DNA from: Rubrivivax sp.
GTDB taxonomy: Bacteria; Pseudomonadota; Gammaproteobacteria; Burkholderiales; Burkholderiaceae_C
Assembly: GCA_004210455.1 (NCBI GenBank)
Contig: SEFA01000015.1
Location: 30,605-94,604, forward strand
Direction: 5' to 3'
Length of the DNA: 64,000 nucleotides
The notes under the pieces are model-generated. The model searched no databases and was not told where the DNA came from. It saw only the letters and a list, made by a program, of their open reading frames with translations. This document shows, in pieces, positions 54,555-63,962 of the stretch (its first letter is position 1; each line of letters opens with the position of its first letter). A program made the position numbers and the translations under genes.

Positions 54555-57500
54555 ATGCGCATCACGCTCCGCCGCCTGGCCATCGCCACGGCCTGCTCGA
54601 TGGCCACCCTCGCCATCGCCGCCGAATCCATGGCCACCGCGACCGCCGCCGCAGGGACCGCCGACGCTGTCGCCCGCAACGCCCCGGCCCGGCCCGCCGT
54701 CACCGATCCCTCGCTCGGCTTCTACCGCCAGCCCGCGCTGCGCGGCGACCGGCTGGTTTTCGTCGCCGAGGGCGATCTCTGGCAGGCCAGCAGCGCCGGC
54801 GGCACCGCCCAGCGCATCACCACCCACGGCGGCGCGGAGACCTTCCCCGCCGTCTCGCCCGACGGCCGCTGGATCGCGTTCGTCGGTCAGCAGGAGTCGG
54901 CCGGGGACGTCTTCGTGATGCCGGCGGCCGGCGGCATCGCCCGCCGCCTGACCTGGGATACCGGCGCCGTGCGCGTCTGGGGCATCACCGCCGACAACGA
55001 GGTGCTCTACTCCGGCGCCACCGAGCGCGGCGAACCCGGCACCCAGCTGCATCTGGTCTCCCTGGTCAGCGGCGCGCACCGCGCGCTGCCCGTCGGCCAG
55101 GCGAGCGACGGCGCGCTCAGCGCCGACGGCAAGACCCTGTACTTCACCCGCAACGGCCTGCGCGGCGACAACGCCCGCCAGTACCGCGGCGGCGCCCTCG
55201 CCCGTTTGTGGGTGATGGACCTCTCCGGCACCTCGGAAGCCCGGCCGCTCTTCGCGGAAGGCGCGAACGACCGCCGCCCGATGCCCTACAAGGACGCCGC
55301 CGGCGTCGACCGCATCGCCTTCCTGTCCGACCGCGACGGCACCTTCAACCTGTGGTCGGTGAAGGCCGACGGCTCCGATCCGCGCCAGCACACCCGCCAC
55401 AAGGGCTGGGACATCCGCCATGCGAGCCTGGACGGCGCGCAGGCGGTCTACGCGCTGGGCGCGGACCTCTATCGCATCGACCTCAACAGCAACGGTGGCG
55501 GCAGCGTTGGCAGCAATGGTGGCGGCAGCGCCGCCGAGCAGAAGATCACCCTGCGCCTGGCCGGCGACTACGACCAGCAACGCAAGCGCTGGATCGCGCG
55601 TCCGCAGGACTTCCTGACCGGCGTCTCGCTCTCGCCCAACGGTGAGCAGGTGGTGATGACCGCGCGAGGCCGCCTCGCGACCCAGGGCGTGGGCCCGCTG
55701 CGCCGCGCCGAACTGCCGGTGCCGGCCTCCGCCGACGACGCGGGCCGCTGCCGCGATTCCGCCTTCAGCGGCGACAGCCGCGACGTCTTCGCGTTCTGCG
55801 ACTTCAGCGGCGAATTCGAGCTCTGGCGCTTCGCCGCCAACGGCACCGGTCAACCCCGGCAGATCACCGAAGGCGCCACCGTGCTGCGCCGCAGCCTGTC
55901 GCCGTCGCCGGACGGCCGCTGGATCGCGCACACCGACAAGGAGGGGCGCCTCTTCCTCACCGACCTCAGGAACCCTTCACGCGCCGCCGCCACGCGCGAG
56001 GTCGACCACGACACGCTCGGCGACGGCGCCGCGTCGCTGAGCTGGTCCGCCGACGGCAAGGCCCTCGCCTTCGTCCGCACCACGGCCAATCCGTACCGCG
56101 AGCAGCTGATGCTGCTGACCGTCGCCGACGGCAAGGTCCATCAGCTCGGCAGCGACCGCTACGCCGCCACCGCACCGGCCTTCAGCCCCGACGGCCAATG
56201 GCTGTACTTCCTGTCGCGCCGCAGCTTCAGCGTGACCGGCAACCCCGGCCCGTGGGGCGATCGCAACATGGGGCCCTATTTCGACAAGGGCTGGAAGATC
56301 TACGCGATCGCGCTGCAACCGAACCTGCGCTTTCCGTTCGCCGCGCCGGATGAACTGCAAGGCATGAAGGCCAAGGAAGAGGCCGAGGTCCGGGAGCAGG
56401 AGAAGGACAAGCCCGACAACAAGGAGTCCAAGCAGAAGGTCGAGGAAGCCAAGGCCGACGCGGCCAAGGAAGCCAAACCCACTGCCCCGCCCGCCGCGAA
56501 GAGCGGCAAGCCGGAGATCCAGATCCCCGGCCTGGCGCTGCGCCTGTACGAGGTGCCGGCCGCCGCCGGCAACTACAGCCTGCTCGCGGTCGATTCCAAG
56601 CGCCTGTACGTGCAGGAAGGCACCGCCCTGCGCCAGTTGCCGATCGGACCGCAGGAATCCAAGCTCGAGACCTTCGCCGACGGCGTCGTCGCCTGGGACC
56701 TGAGCGCGGACGGCAAGAAGCTGATGATCCGGCGCGCGGCCGCACCCGGGGCCGCGCCGGAGATCCTGATCGTCGACGCCGGCCCGAAGCTGCCGGGCGA
56801 CCTCGACAAGTCGCGCGTGCGCTGGTCCGACTGGCAAATCGCCGTCGACCCGAAGGCCGAGTGGCGCCAGATGTTCAGCGACGCGTGGCGCATGCAGCGC
56901 GATTTCTTCTACGACAAGGACATGCACGGCGTGGACTGGGCCGCCATGCGCGCCAAGTACTTCCCGCTGACCGAGCGGATCACCGAGCGCGGTGAACTCG
57001 CCGAGCTGATGGCGCAGATGGTCGGCGAACTCAGCCTGCTGCACAGCCAGATCGCGCCGGGAGAGCTCCGCAAGGGCGCCGAGGAACCCGGCTATGCCGG
57101 CCTGGGCGCGCAGCTGGAGCGCGATCCCAAGGGCAACGGCTGGAAGATCGCCCGCATCTACGCCGGCGATCCGGAACTGCCGTCCGAAGCGGCGCCGCTG
57201 GCGGCCCCCGGACTGAACATCGCCGAAGGCGCGGTGATCACGCAGATCAACGGCCGCAAGGCCGCGTCCGTGCCGGACCCGAGCGAGCTGATGCGCGGCC
57301 AGGCCGGCAAGCAGGTGCTGCTGCAGATCCGCGAGCCCTCGGGCAAGGAACGCCCGGTCGTCGTCACGCCGGTCGACATGCGACGCGAAAGCCAGCTCCG
57401 CGTCAACGACTGGCGCTTCAGCCGCGGCAAACTCGTCGACAAGGCCGCCGACGGCAAGATCGGCTACCTCCACCTGCGCGCGATGACCCGCGACGACATC

Positions 57501-58070
57501 GGCGACTTCGTCCGCGAGTTCTACGCGCAGAGCGAGCGCGAAGGCCTGATCATCGATGTCCGCCACAACAACGGCGGCAACATCGACAGCTGGATCCTGC
57601 AGACGCTGCTGCGCCGCGCCTGGGCGTTCTGGCAGCCGCGCTCGCCGTATGGCAGCAAGCCGTATCCGAACATGCAGCAGGTGTTCCGCGGCAAGGTGGT
57701 CGTGATCGCCAACGAGGAAACCTACTCCGACGGGGAAACCTTCTCGGAAGGCTTCAAGCGTCTGGGCCTGGGTCCCGTCATCGGGAAGACGACCTCGGGC
57801 GCCGGCGTCTGGTTGTCTGACCAGAACCGCTTGATGGACAACGGTCTGATGCGCTCGGCTGAGAACGGCCAGATCACCATCGACGGCCAGTTCCTCGTCG
57901 AAGGCAAGGGCGTGACGCCGGACATCGAGGTCGACAACCCGCCGCGGGCAACCGCGAGCGGGCAGGATGCGCAGCTCGACGCCGCCATCTCCTGGCTCAA
58001 GGACGCGATCGCGAAGGATCCGATCAAGACGCCGAAGCCGGGGCCGTATCTGCGACCGATCAAGCAGTAA
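54555..58070 (+). CDS. Exported tricorn-like S41 protease
   Basis: Large serine peptidase of 1171 residues with a signal peptide (about 1-22). Two WD40/PD40-like beta-propellers make up the first half, with repeated SPDGRWIA, SADGKTLYF and SPDGQWLYF motifs. A strongly charged Lys/Glu/Ala linker at about 608-655 is likely a coiled coil. Then come the tricorn C1 domain with His830 in LLHSQIAP, a PDZ domain (about 845-930) and the S41 core with the nucleophile Ser1058 in NEETYSDGETFSEG. The catalytic Ser and His are in place. The propellers probably gate access of peptides. It is a single-gene unit between gspF-side genes and tyrS; exported tricorn homologues are common in Proteobacteria, but their substrates are largely unknown. 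Confidence 0.9.
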   Translation: MRITLRRLAIATACSMATLAIAAESMATATAAAGTADAVARNAPARPAVTDPSLGFYRQPALRGDRLVFVAEGDLWQASSAGGTAQRITTHGGAETFPAVSPDGRWIAFVGQQESAGDVFVMPAAGGIARRLTWDTGAVRVWGITADNEVLYSGATERGEPGTQLHLVSLVSGAHRALPVGQASDGALSADGKTLYFTRNGLRGDNARQYRGGALARLWVMDLSGTSEARPLFAEGANDRRPMPYKDAAGVDRIAFLSDRDGTFNLWSVKADGSDPRQHTRHKGWDIRHASLDGAQAVYALGADLYRIDLNSNGGGSVGSNGGGSAAEQKITLRLAGDYDQQRKRWIARPQDFLTGVSLSPNGEQVVMTARGRLATQGVGPLRRAELPVPASADDAGRCRDSAFSGDSRDVFAFCDFSGEFELWRFAANGTGQPRQITEGATVLRRSLSPSPDGRWIAHTDKEGRLFLTDLRNPSRAAATREVDHDTLGDGAASLSWSADGKALAFVRTTANPYREQLMLLTVADGKVHQLGSDRYAATAPAFSPDGQWLYFLSRRSFSVTGNPGPWGDRNMGPYFDKGWKIYAIALQPNLRFPFAAPDELQGMKAKEEAEVREQEKDKPDNKESKQKVEEAKADAAKEAKPTAPPAAKSGKPEIQIPGLALRLYEVPAAAGNYSLLAVDSKRLYVQEGTALRQLPIGPQESKLETFADGVVAWDLSADGKKLMIRRAAAPGAAPEILIVDAGPKLPGDLDKSRVRWSDWQIAVDPKAEWRQMFSDAWRMQRDFFYDKDMHGVDWAAMRAKYFPLTERITERGELAELMAQMVGELSLLHSQIAPGELRKGAEEPGYAGLGAQLERDPKGNGWKIARIYAGDPELPSEAAPLAAPGLNIAEGAVITQINGRKAASVPDPSELMRGQAGKQVLLQIREPSGKERPVVVTPVDMRRESQLRVNDWRFSRGKLVDKAADGKIGYLHLRAMTRDDIGDFVREFYAQSEREGLIIDVRHNNGGNIDSWILQTLLRRAWAFWQPRSPYGSKPYPNMQQVFRGKVVVIANEETYSDGETFSEGFKRLGLGPVIGKTTSGAGVWLSDQNRLMDNGLMRSAENGQITIDGQFLVEGKGVTPDIEVDNPPRATASGQDAQLDAAISWLKDAIAKDPIKTPKPGPYLRPIKQ

Positions 58071-58171
58071 CCGCGCACCGTCGAGCGCGGCCCTGCACAG
58101 GGTAGGAGGCCTCGCGTCCGCGAACCTCCCACCCTGTTCCGGTCCCGGCAGCACTCGCTGTCCACCATTGA

Positions 58172-58197
58172 AAACGGGAGGCCTCTGCCTCCCGTTT
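58172..58197. terminator. Bidirectional terminator between S41 protease and tyrS
   Basis: AAACGGGAGGC (58172-58182) pairs with GCCTCCCGTTT (58187-58197). A-rich on one side and T-rich on the other, it can serve both converging genes. Confidence 0.7.
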
Positions 58198-58227
58198 GTC
58201 GTTGCTGGCGCAGTTGCTGCCGCGCGT

Positions 58228-59475
58228 TCAGCTCAGCGTGACACGCGCGAACTGGCGCTTGCCGACTTGCAGCACCATCGTGCCGGCCTCGACCTTCAAG
58301 GCCTTGTCGCTGATCGTCACGCCGTCGATCTTGACGCCGCCCTGTTCGATCTTGCGATTGCCCTCGCCGTTCGACGGCACCAGGTTGGCCGCCTTCAACA
58401 GAGCCGCGATGCCCATCGGGGCGCCGCTCAACGCGACCTCGGGGATGTCGTCCGGAATGCCGCCGCGGGCTCGGTTGTTGAAGTCGGCCTCGGCGTCTTC
58501 CGCCGCCTGCGCACTGTGGAAACGCGCGGTGATCTCCTTGGCGAGCATCACCTTCGCTTCCTTCGGATTGCGACCGCCCTCGATCTCGCGCTTCAGCGCG
58601 GCGATCTCCTCGATGGACTTGAAGCTCAGCAGGTCGAACCACTTCCACATCTGCACGTCGCTGATCGACAGGATCTTGGCGAACATGCCGTTGGCCGGCT
58701 CGGTGATGCCCACGTAGTTGTTCTTGGACTTGGACATCTTCTCGACGCCGTCCAATCCCTCCAGCAGCGGCATCGTCAGGATGCACTGCGATTCCTGGCC
58801 GTATTCGGCCTGCAGGTGACGACCCATCAGCAGGTTGAACTTCTGGTCGGTACCGCCCAGCTCCAGGTCGGCCTTCAGCGCCACCGAGTCGTACCCCTGC
58901 ATCAGCGGGTAGAGGAACTCGTGCACCGAGATCGGCGTGCCGGCGGCGTAGCGCTTGGTGAAGTCGTCGCGCTCCATCATGCGGGCGACGGTGTACTTCG
59001 CGGCGAGCTGGATCAGGCCGCGCGCACCCAGCGGGTCGCTCCATTCGCTGTTGTAGCGGATCTCGGTGCGAGCCGGGTCCAGCACCAGGCTGGCCTGCTT
59101 GTAGTAGGTCTCGGCGTTGTGCTTGATCTGCTCGGGTGTCAGCGGCGGACGGGTCGCGTTGCGCCCGGAAGGGTCGCCGATCATGGAAGTGAAGTCGCCG
59201 ATCAAGAAGATCACCTGGTGACCCAGGTCCTGCAGCTGGCGCATCTTGTTCAGCACCACGGTGTGGCCGACGTGGATGTCGGGCGCCGTCGGGTCCAGGC
59301 CCAGCTTGATCCGCAGGGGCTGTCCGGTGGCCTCGGAACGCGCCAGCTTCTTCAGCCACTCGTCCTGCGGCAGCAGTTCCTCGCAGCCCCGGAGCGATTG
59401 CTGCATCGCATGACGGACGCGGTCGGTGACCGGAAATTCGGGGGCGGACGGGGCGGGGGTTCGGATGTCAGACAT
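58228..59475 (-). CDS. tyrS: Tyrosyl-tRNA synthetase
   Basis: Class I aminoacyl-tRNA synthetase of 415 residues charging tRNA-Tyr in the cytoplasm. The HIGH-type motif reads HVGH (68-71), preceded by [11 protein letters not shown]; the tyrosine-binding QGYDSVAL and [11 protein letters not shown] segments and the KMSKS loop (246-250) are intact. A C-terminal S4 RNA-binding domain is visible from about 350 ([19 protein letters not shown]). HVGH rather than HIGH, with this length, places it in the TyrRS group common in Proteobacteria with a long N-terminus. It is divergent from the M23 peptidase gene. Confidence 0.97.
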   Translation of the reverse strand: MSDIRTPAPSAPEFPVTDRVRHAMQQSLRGCEELLPQDEWLKKLARSEATGQPLRIKLGLDPTAPDIHVGHTVVLNKMRQLQDLGHQVIFLIGDFTSMIGDPSGRNATRPPLTPEQIKHNAETYYKQASLVLDPARTEIRYNSEWSDPLGARGLIQLAAKYTVARMMERDDFTKRYAAGTPISVHEFLYPLMQGYDSVALKADLELGGTDQKFNLLMGRHLQAEYGQESQCILTMPLLEGLDGVEKMSKSKNNYVGITEPANGMFAKILSISDVQMWKWFDLLSFKSIEEIAALKREIEGGRNPKEAKVMLAKEITARFHSAQAAEDAEADFNNRARGGIPDDIPEVALSGAPMGIAALLKAANLVPSNGEGNRKIEQGGVKIDGVTISDKALKVEAGTMVLQVGKRQFARVTLS

Positions 59476-59687
59476 GGCGTTTCAAAACCCGCACGGGCTT
59501 ACGTAAAGTCTTGATTTGCCGGGTTTTCTAGCATTTGTAACCCGGGGTCGCCGCTATACTTTCGGCTGTTTTTGCGGGGCGCCAAGAGGGCAATTCACGT
59601 GCCTGGTTTGACGTTGCAGCGCAAGACGTTGATTCTAGTGGACGGTCAAGGGCACTCCTCAGGCTTCAGAAAGGGCTTCGGCGCGTG

Positions 59688-61073
59688 ATGAATTGGAATG
59701 ACGAATGGCAGCGCGTTCAGCGCACCCTCGCTCGCGCCGAGTCCTTCGCGGCCAAACACCCGCGCGCCCTGACCGGCACCGTGGTCGGTGTGCTGAGCTG
59801 CTTCGCGGTGACCGCCTTCGGCGTCGCGCCGCTGGCCCCTGATGCGGCGGATCTCCCGCAACGCGTCGTCTCCGAATCCATTCCGCTGCAGTCGCTGGAC
59901 GAGCAACTGGCCGACCTGGCCGCGTTCGATCCGGGCCTGTCGCGCAGCGACGTGACCCGCTCCGCCGACACCGCCGATGCGCTGCTCAAGCGCATGGGCG
60001 CGTTCGACCCCGCCGCCGCCGCGTTCCTGCGTTCCGACGAGACCGCCAGGAAACTGCTGACCGGCCGCGTCGGCAAGCGCGTGCAGGTCGTCGCGACCGC
60101 CAGCGGCGAGGTGCAATCCCTCATCGCCCGCTACGCCGCCGAGGCCACCGAGCAGCAGGACACCCACTTCACCCGCCTGAGCATCACCCGCCAGGGCGAC
60201 AAGTTCGTCTCCAAGCTGGAGACCGCAACCTTCGAGACCCAGACCCGTCTGGGCAGCGGCACGATCCAGTCCTCGCTGTTCGCCGCGACCGACGAAGCCA
60301 ACGTGCCCGACGCGATCGCCACGCAGCTGGCGGACATGTTCTCGGGGGACATCGACTTCCACCGCGAACTGCGCAAGGGCGACCGCTTCTCGCTGGTCTA
60401 CGAGACCCTGACCGCCGACGGCGAACCCATCACCTGGGGAAACCGTTCCGGCCGCCTGCTCGCCGCCGAGTTCGTGAACAACGGCAAAAGCTACCAGTCG
60501 GTGTACTTCCGCGACCCGACCAGCGGCAAGGGCAACTATTACGGCTTCGACGGCGAGAGCAAGCGCCGCTCGTTCCTGGCGAGCCCGATGGAATTCTCGC
60601 GCGTCACCTCAGGCTTCGCGATGCGTTTCCATCCGATCCTCCAGACCTGGCGGCAGCATCAGGGCATCGACTACGGCGCCCCGACCGGTACCGCGGTGCG
60701 CAGCGTCGGCGACGGCAACGTCGAGTTCGCCGGCTGGCAGAACGGCTTCGGCAACGTCATCCAGCTCAAGCACAGCGGCAACCGGATGACGGTCTACGCC
60801 CACCTGAGCCGCATCGACGTCAAGAAGGGCCAGAAGATCGAACAGGGCCAGAAGATCGGTGCCGTCGGCTCGACCGGCTGGGCGACGGGTCCCCACCTGC
60901 ACTTCGAGTTCCGCGTCAACGGCAAGCAGCAGGATCCGCGTGTGATCGCCCGCGCCTCGGAGGCGGTGACCCTGCCCGCGACCGCCAAGGCGGCATTCAA
61001 GTCGCAGGTCGCCAGCGCGAAGAATGCGCTGGAGGCGGCCGCCTCGATCCACGACGGCGTCGTCGGCGAGTAA
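59688..61073 (+). CDS. M23 (LytM) metalloendopeptidase
   Basis: Peptidoglycan DD-endopeptidase-type protein of 461 residues. An N-terminal membrane helix or uncleaved signal lies at about 28-45 (ALTGTVVGVLSCFAVTAFGV). A middle OapA/MepM-like domain follows (DIDFHRELRKGDRFSLVYE). The M23 catalytic domain has zinc ligands His324 and Asp328 (HQGIDYG) and the His403-Leu-His405 pair (GPHLHFEF), so it looks catalytically competent. The frame has GTG at 59685 then ATG at 59688; I use the ATG. It is followed by anmK after 70 bases, linking wall cleavage with MurNAc recycling. A TATACT at 59555-59560 may be its -10. Confidence 0.92.
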   Translation: MNWNDEWQRVQRTLARAESFAAKHPRALTGTVVGVLSCFAVTAFGVAPLAPDAADLPQRVVSESIPLQSLDEQLADLAAFDPGLSRSDVTRSADTADALLKRMGAFDPAAAAFLRSDETARKLLTGRVGKRVQVVATASGEVQSLIARYAAEATEQQDTHFTRLSITRQGDKFVSKLETATFETQTRLGSGTIQSSLFAATDEANVPDAIATQLADMFSGDIDFHRELRKGDRFSLVYETLTADGEPITWGNRSGRLLAAEFVNNGKSYQSVYFRDPTSGKGNYYGFDGESKRRSFLASPMEFSRVTSGFAMRFHPILQTWRQHQGIDYGAPTGTAVRSVGDGNVEFAGWQNGFGNVIQLKHSGNRMTVYAHLSRIDVKKGQKIEQGQKIGAVGSTGWATGPHLHFEFRVNGKQQDPRVIARASEAVTLPATAKAAFKSQVASAKNALEAAASIHDGVVGE

Positions 61074-61143
61074 GCAGGACGGCGCGCACGCCCAGCGATC
61101 CGCCGCCTCGACCCGGATTTCCTGACTTCCCGAGCATCCGGCC

Positions 61144-62274
61144 ATGAAGAAGTCCGGCACCGAGCTCTACATCGGACTGATGTCCGGCACCTCGCTGGAC
61201 GGCGTCGATGCGGTGCTGCTGCGCGCCGAGTCCGATGGGCGCGTCCAGGCCCTCGCCCACCAATACCAGCCCTTCGGCGTTGAGTTGCGCGCGGAACTGC
61301 TGGCACTCAACAGTCCCGGCAACAACGAACTGCAGCGGGCCGCGCTCGCCGGCAATGCGGTCACGCGTGCGTACGCGCAAGCGAGCCGGGCGCTGCTGAC
61401 ATCGCAGCGGCTCGTACCGCAGCAGATCCGTGCACTCGGCGCGCACGGGCAGACGGTACGACACCGCCCTGGCGAATTCGACGGCACTGGCTTCACCTTG
61501 CAGTTGCTCAATGCCCCTCTGTTGGCGGAACTCAGCGGCATCGCGGTCGTTCATGATCTGCGCAGCCGCGATCTGGCAGCCGGCGGCCAAGGCGCGCCGC
61601 TGGTGCCAGCCTTCCATCGCGCCGTGCTGGCGCAGGAAGGCACCGACGTCGTCGTGCTGAACGTCGGCGGCATCAGCAATGTGAGCCTGCTCTGGGCGGA
61701 CGGCCGCAGCGGCGGCTTCGACTGCGGTCCCGGCAACTGTCTGATGGATGGATGGATTCATCGCCATCAAGGCGCCGCGTATGACGCCAGCGGCCAATGG
61801 GCCGCGCAGGGCCAGGTGCACACCGGGCTGCTCAACGCGCTGCTGGACGAGCCCTACTTCCGCCAGACACCGCCGCGCAGCACGGGGCGGGACCTGTTCC
61901 ACCTCGACTGGCTCGACGGCCGGATCGAGGCGCATGCGCCGCGCGCTTTGGCCGTCGACGTGCAGGCGACACTGCTGGAGCTGAGTGCACTGTGCGTGCT
62001 CGACAGCCTGGTCGCTTTCGCTCCGGGCGCCTGGCGTGAGCTGCTGGTTTGCGGTGGAGGCGCCTTCAACGACACGCTGCTGAAGCGCCTGCAGGCGCTG
62101 CTCCCCACCGTGGCCGTCCGCACGACCGCGGCCAAGGGACTCCCCCCCATGCAGGTCGAGGGCGCTGCCTTCGCCTGGCTGGCCATGCGCCATGTACGCG
62201 GATTGCCTGGCAACCTGCCGGCGGCGACCGGCGCATCGGGCCCGCGCGTGCTGGGCAGCTATACGCCCGCCTGA
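61144..62274 (+). CDS. anmK: Anhydro-N-acetylmuramic acid kinase
   Basis: Kinase of 376 residues that opens and phosphorylates 1,6-anhydroMurNAc to MurNAc-6-phosphate during peptidoglycan recycling. The ATP-binding GLMSGTSLDGVD (11-22), the HGQTVRHRP segment with the catalytic Asp region (VHDLRSRDLAAGGQGAPLVPAFH) and NVGGISNVSLL and FDCGPGNCLMDGW motifs are intact. It follows the M23 peptidase gene in the same orientation, as in other Betaproteobacteria. A convergent terminator separates it from erpA. Confidence 0.95.
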   Translation: MKKSGTELYIGLMSGTSLDGVDAVLLRAESDGRVQALAHQYQPFGVELRAELLALNSPGNNELQRAALAGNAVTRAYAQASRALLTSQRLVPQQIRALGAHGQTVRHRPGEFDGTGFTLQLLNAPLLAELSGIAVVHDLRSRDLAAGGQGAPLVPAFHRAVLAQEGTDVVVLNVGGISNVSLLWADGRSGGFDCGPGNCLMDGWIHRHQGAAYDASGQWAAQGQVHTGLLNALLDEPYFRQTPPRSTGRDLFHLDWLDGRIEAHAPRALAVDVQATLLELSALCVLDSLVAFAPGAWRELLVCGGGAFNDTLLKRLQALLPTVAVRTTAAKGLPPMQVEGAAFAWLAMRHVRGLPGNLPAATGASGPRVLGSYTPA

Positions 62275-62291
62275 CCACGCAGCCCAGAAGC

Positions 62292-62320
62292 GACAAGACC
62301 GCCCGAAGGCGGTCTTTGTC
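62292..62320. terminator. Convergent terminator between anmK and erpA
   Basis: AAGACCGCC pairs with GGCGGTCTT around the CGA loop, extended outward by GACA/TGTC. T-rich on the right for anmK and on the left complement for erpA. Confidence 0.65.
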
Positions 62321-62368
62321 ATCCGGCCCGGAGGCCGAAACTCCCGACAAGCATGGAACCTGCCCCGG

Positions 62369-62743
62369 TCAGACCGAGAAGCTGGATCCGCATCCGCAGG
62401 TGGTCTGGGCGTTCGGATTCTTGATCACGAACTGGGCGCCTTGCAGGTCTTCCTTGTAGTCGATCTCGGCGCCGACCAGGTACTGCAGGCTCATGGCGTC
62501 GATCAGCAGCGTCACGCCGTTCTTGGCCATCTGCGTGTCGTCGTCGTTGACGGCCTCGTCGAAGGTGAAGCCGTACTGGAAGCCCGAGCAACCGCCGCCC
62601 TGCACGAACACGCGCAGCTTCAGTTCCGGATTGCCTTCTTCCAGCACCAGTTCGCGCACCTTCTCAGCCGCGCTGTCCGTGAAGACCAGCGGGGCCGGCA
62701 TGCCGCCCAGATCGGTGGAGGTGGTTTCGAGGACTGCGCTCAT
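62369..62743 (-). CDS. erpA: Iron-sulfur cluster insertion protein ErpA
   Basis: A-type Fe-S carrier of 124 residues. The three conserved cysteines are Cys52 ([11 protein letters not shown]), Cys116 and Cys118 (TTCGCGSSF), which coordinate the cluster for delivery to apo-enzymes, including those of isoprenoid synthesis. The FDEAVNDDD and [26 protein letters not shown] segments are typical. It is monocistronic, between anmK and the ribosomal operon rplM-rpsI. Confidence 0.96.
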   Translation of the reverse strand: MSAVLETTSTDLGGMPAPLVFTDSAAEKVRELVLEEGNPELKLRVFVQGGGCSGFQYGFTFDEAVNDDDTQMAKNGVTLLIDAMSLQYLVGAEIDYKEDLQGAQFVIKNPNAQTTCGCGSSFSV

Positions 62744-62867
62744 CGTGGATCCTGTTGTGTCGGAGGAATGGCGGGATTATCTCAAAGCCCCCGCCCGGGA
62801 TGCAGGTGCTTGGAGATAAGCCCCTTCGAGAGGATATGCACCCTGTCGAACAAAAAACAAGGCGGAT

Positions 62868-62899
62868 AAAAAACAAGGCCGCTGAAGCAGCGGCCTTGT
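62868..62899 (-). terminator. Rho-independent terminator after rpsI
   Basis: On the minus strand ACAAGGCCGCTG pairs perfectly with CAGCGGCCTTGT over 12 bases around a three-base loop, followed by a T run (complement of 62872-62868). It is the strongest hairpin in the window, closing rplM-rpsI. Confidence 0.9.
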
Positions 62900-62959
62900 C
62901 CTGGAGCTTTCGCCACCGGTGACATCCCAACCCGGATGCCACCGATGGACGGAAGTCGA

Positions 62960-63352
62960 TCAGCGCTTGCTGAACTGCTTCCGGCGACGGGCGCCGTGCA
63001 GACCGACCTTCTTACGCTCGACTTCACGCGCATCACGCGTGACGAAGCCAGCGCGGCTCAGTTCGGGCTTCAGGGCCGCGTCATAGTCGATCAGCGCGCG
63101 GGTGATACCCAGGCGGACCGCGCCGGCCTGGCCGGACTCGCCGCCGCCGTGCACGTTGACCTTGATGTCGAACGCTTCACCATTGTTCGTCAGCAGCAGC
63201 GGCTGGCGCGAAATCATGATGGACGTTTGACGGCCGAAGTACTGCTCGATCGTGCGGCCATTGACCGTGATCTGGCCAGTGCCCTTCTTGATGAAGACAC
63301 GAGCCACAGACGACTTGCGACGGCCGGTACCGTAGTTCCAGTTTCCGATCAT
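62960..63352 (-). CDS. rpsI: 30S ribosomal protein S9
   Basis: Ribosomal protein uS9, 130 residues. Family features: [27 protein letters not shown] at the N-terminus, [20 protein letters not shown], and the basic C-terminal tail [17 protein letters not shown], whose end contacts tRNA in the P site. It begins nine bases after the rplM stop. The pair is the universal L13-S9 operon. Confidence 0.98.
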   Translation of the reverse strand: MIGNWNYGTGRRKSSVARVFIKKGTGQITVNGRTIEQYFGRQTSIMISRQPLLLTNNGEAFDIKVNVHGGGESGQAGAVRLGITRALIDYDAALKPELSRAGFVTRDAREVERKKVGLHGARRRKQFSKR

Positions 63353-63361
63353 CTCCGCTCC

Positions 63362-63790
63362 TTAGATTTCCAGCGCCTTGGGCTGCTGGGCGGTGTGCGG
63401 ATGCGTGTCGCCCGCATACACCTTCAGCTTCTTGATCATCGCGTAGCCGAGCGGGCCCTTGGGCAGCATGCCCTTGACGGCCTTTTCCAGGGCACGGCCC
63501 GGATGCTTGGCTTGCATGTCCTTGAACTTGGTGGCGTAGATGCCGCCCGGGAAACCCGAGTGACGGTAGTACACCTTGTCCGTGGCCTTGTTGCCGGTAA
63601 CGCGCAGCTTCTCGGCGTTGATGATGACGATGAAGTCACCGGTGTCGACGTGAGGCGTGTAGATGGCCTTGTGCTTGCCGCGCAAACGGAGTGCCACTTC
63701 GCTGGCAACACGTCCGAGCACCTTGTCGGTGGCGTCGATCACAAACCACTCGTGCGTCACTTCGGCCGGCTTGGCGCTGAAGGTCTTCAT
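63362..63790 (-). CDS. rplM: 50S ribosomal protein L13
   Basis: Ribosomal protein uL13, 142 residues, an early assembly protein of the large subunit. Landmarks: [42 protein letters not shown] and [33 protein letters not shown]. It is first in the rplM-rpsI operon. Upstream are a promoter candidate (63934-63962) and a leader of about 137 bases, longer than needed, which may house autoregulation. Confidence 0.98.
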   Translation of the reverse strand: MKTFSAKPAEVTHEWFVIDATDKVLGRVASEVALRLRGKHKAIYTPHVDTGDFIVIINAEKLRVTGNKATDKVYYRHSGFPGGIYATKFKDMQAKHPGRALEKAVKGMLPKGPLGYAMIKKLKVYAGDTHPHTAQQPKALEI

Positions 63791-63933
63791 GAGATTCTTT
63801 CAAAAGGCGAAACTTCGGGCGATCTGCCCCCGTACGCTCGGTGCACGCTTGTTGGCGAGGTCACCGGTAAAGATGATTCGCTGCGGCCTCTCACGGACGT
63901 TCCCCCGCTGCCTTGGAAACGGGAAAGCCGACC

Positions 63934-63962
63934 AGTCTAGCAGAACCTGCGGGAATGGCCAA
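63934..63962 (-). promoter_or_regulatory. Sigma-70 promoter candidate for rplM-rpsI
   Basis: On the minus strand TTGGCC (63962-63957) and TAGACT (63939-63934) are separated by 17 bases. Predicted start near 63927 gives a leader of about 137 nucleotides before the rplM ATG. Confidence 0.55.
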
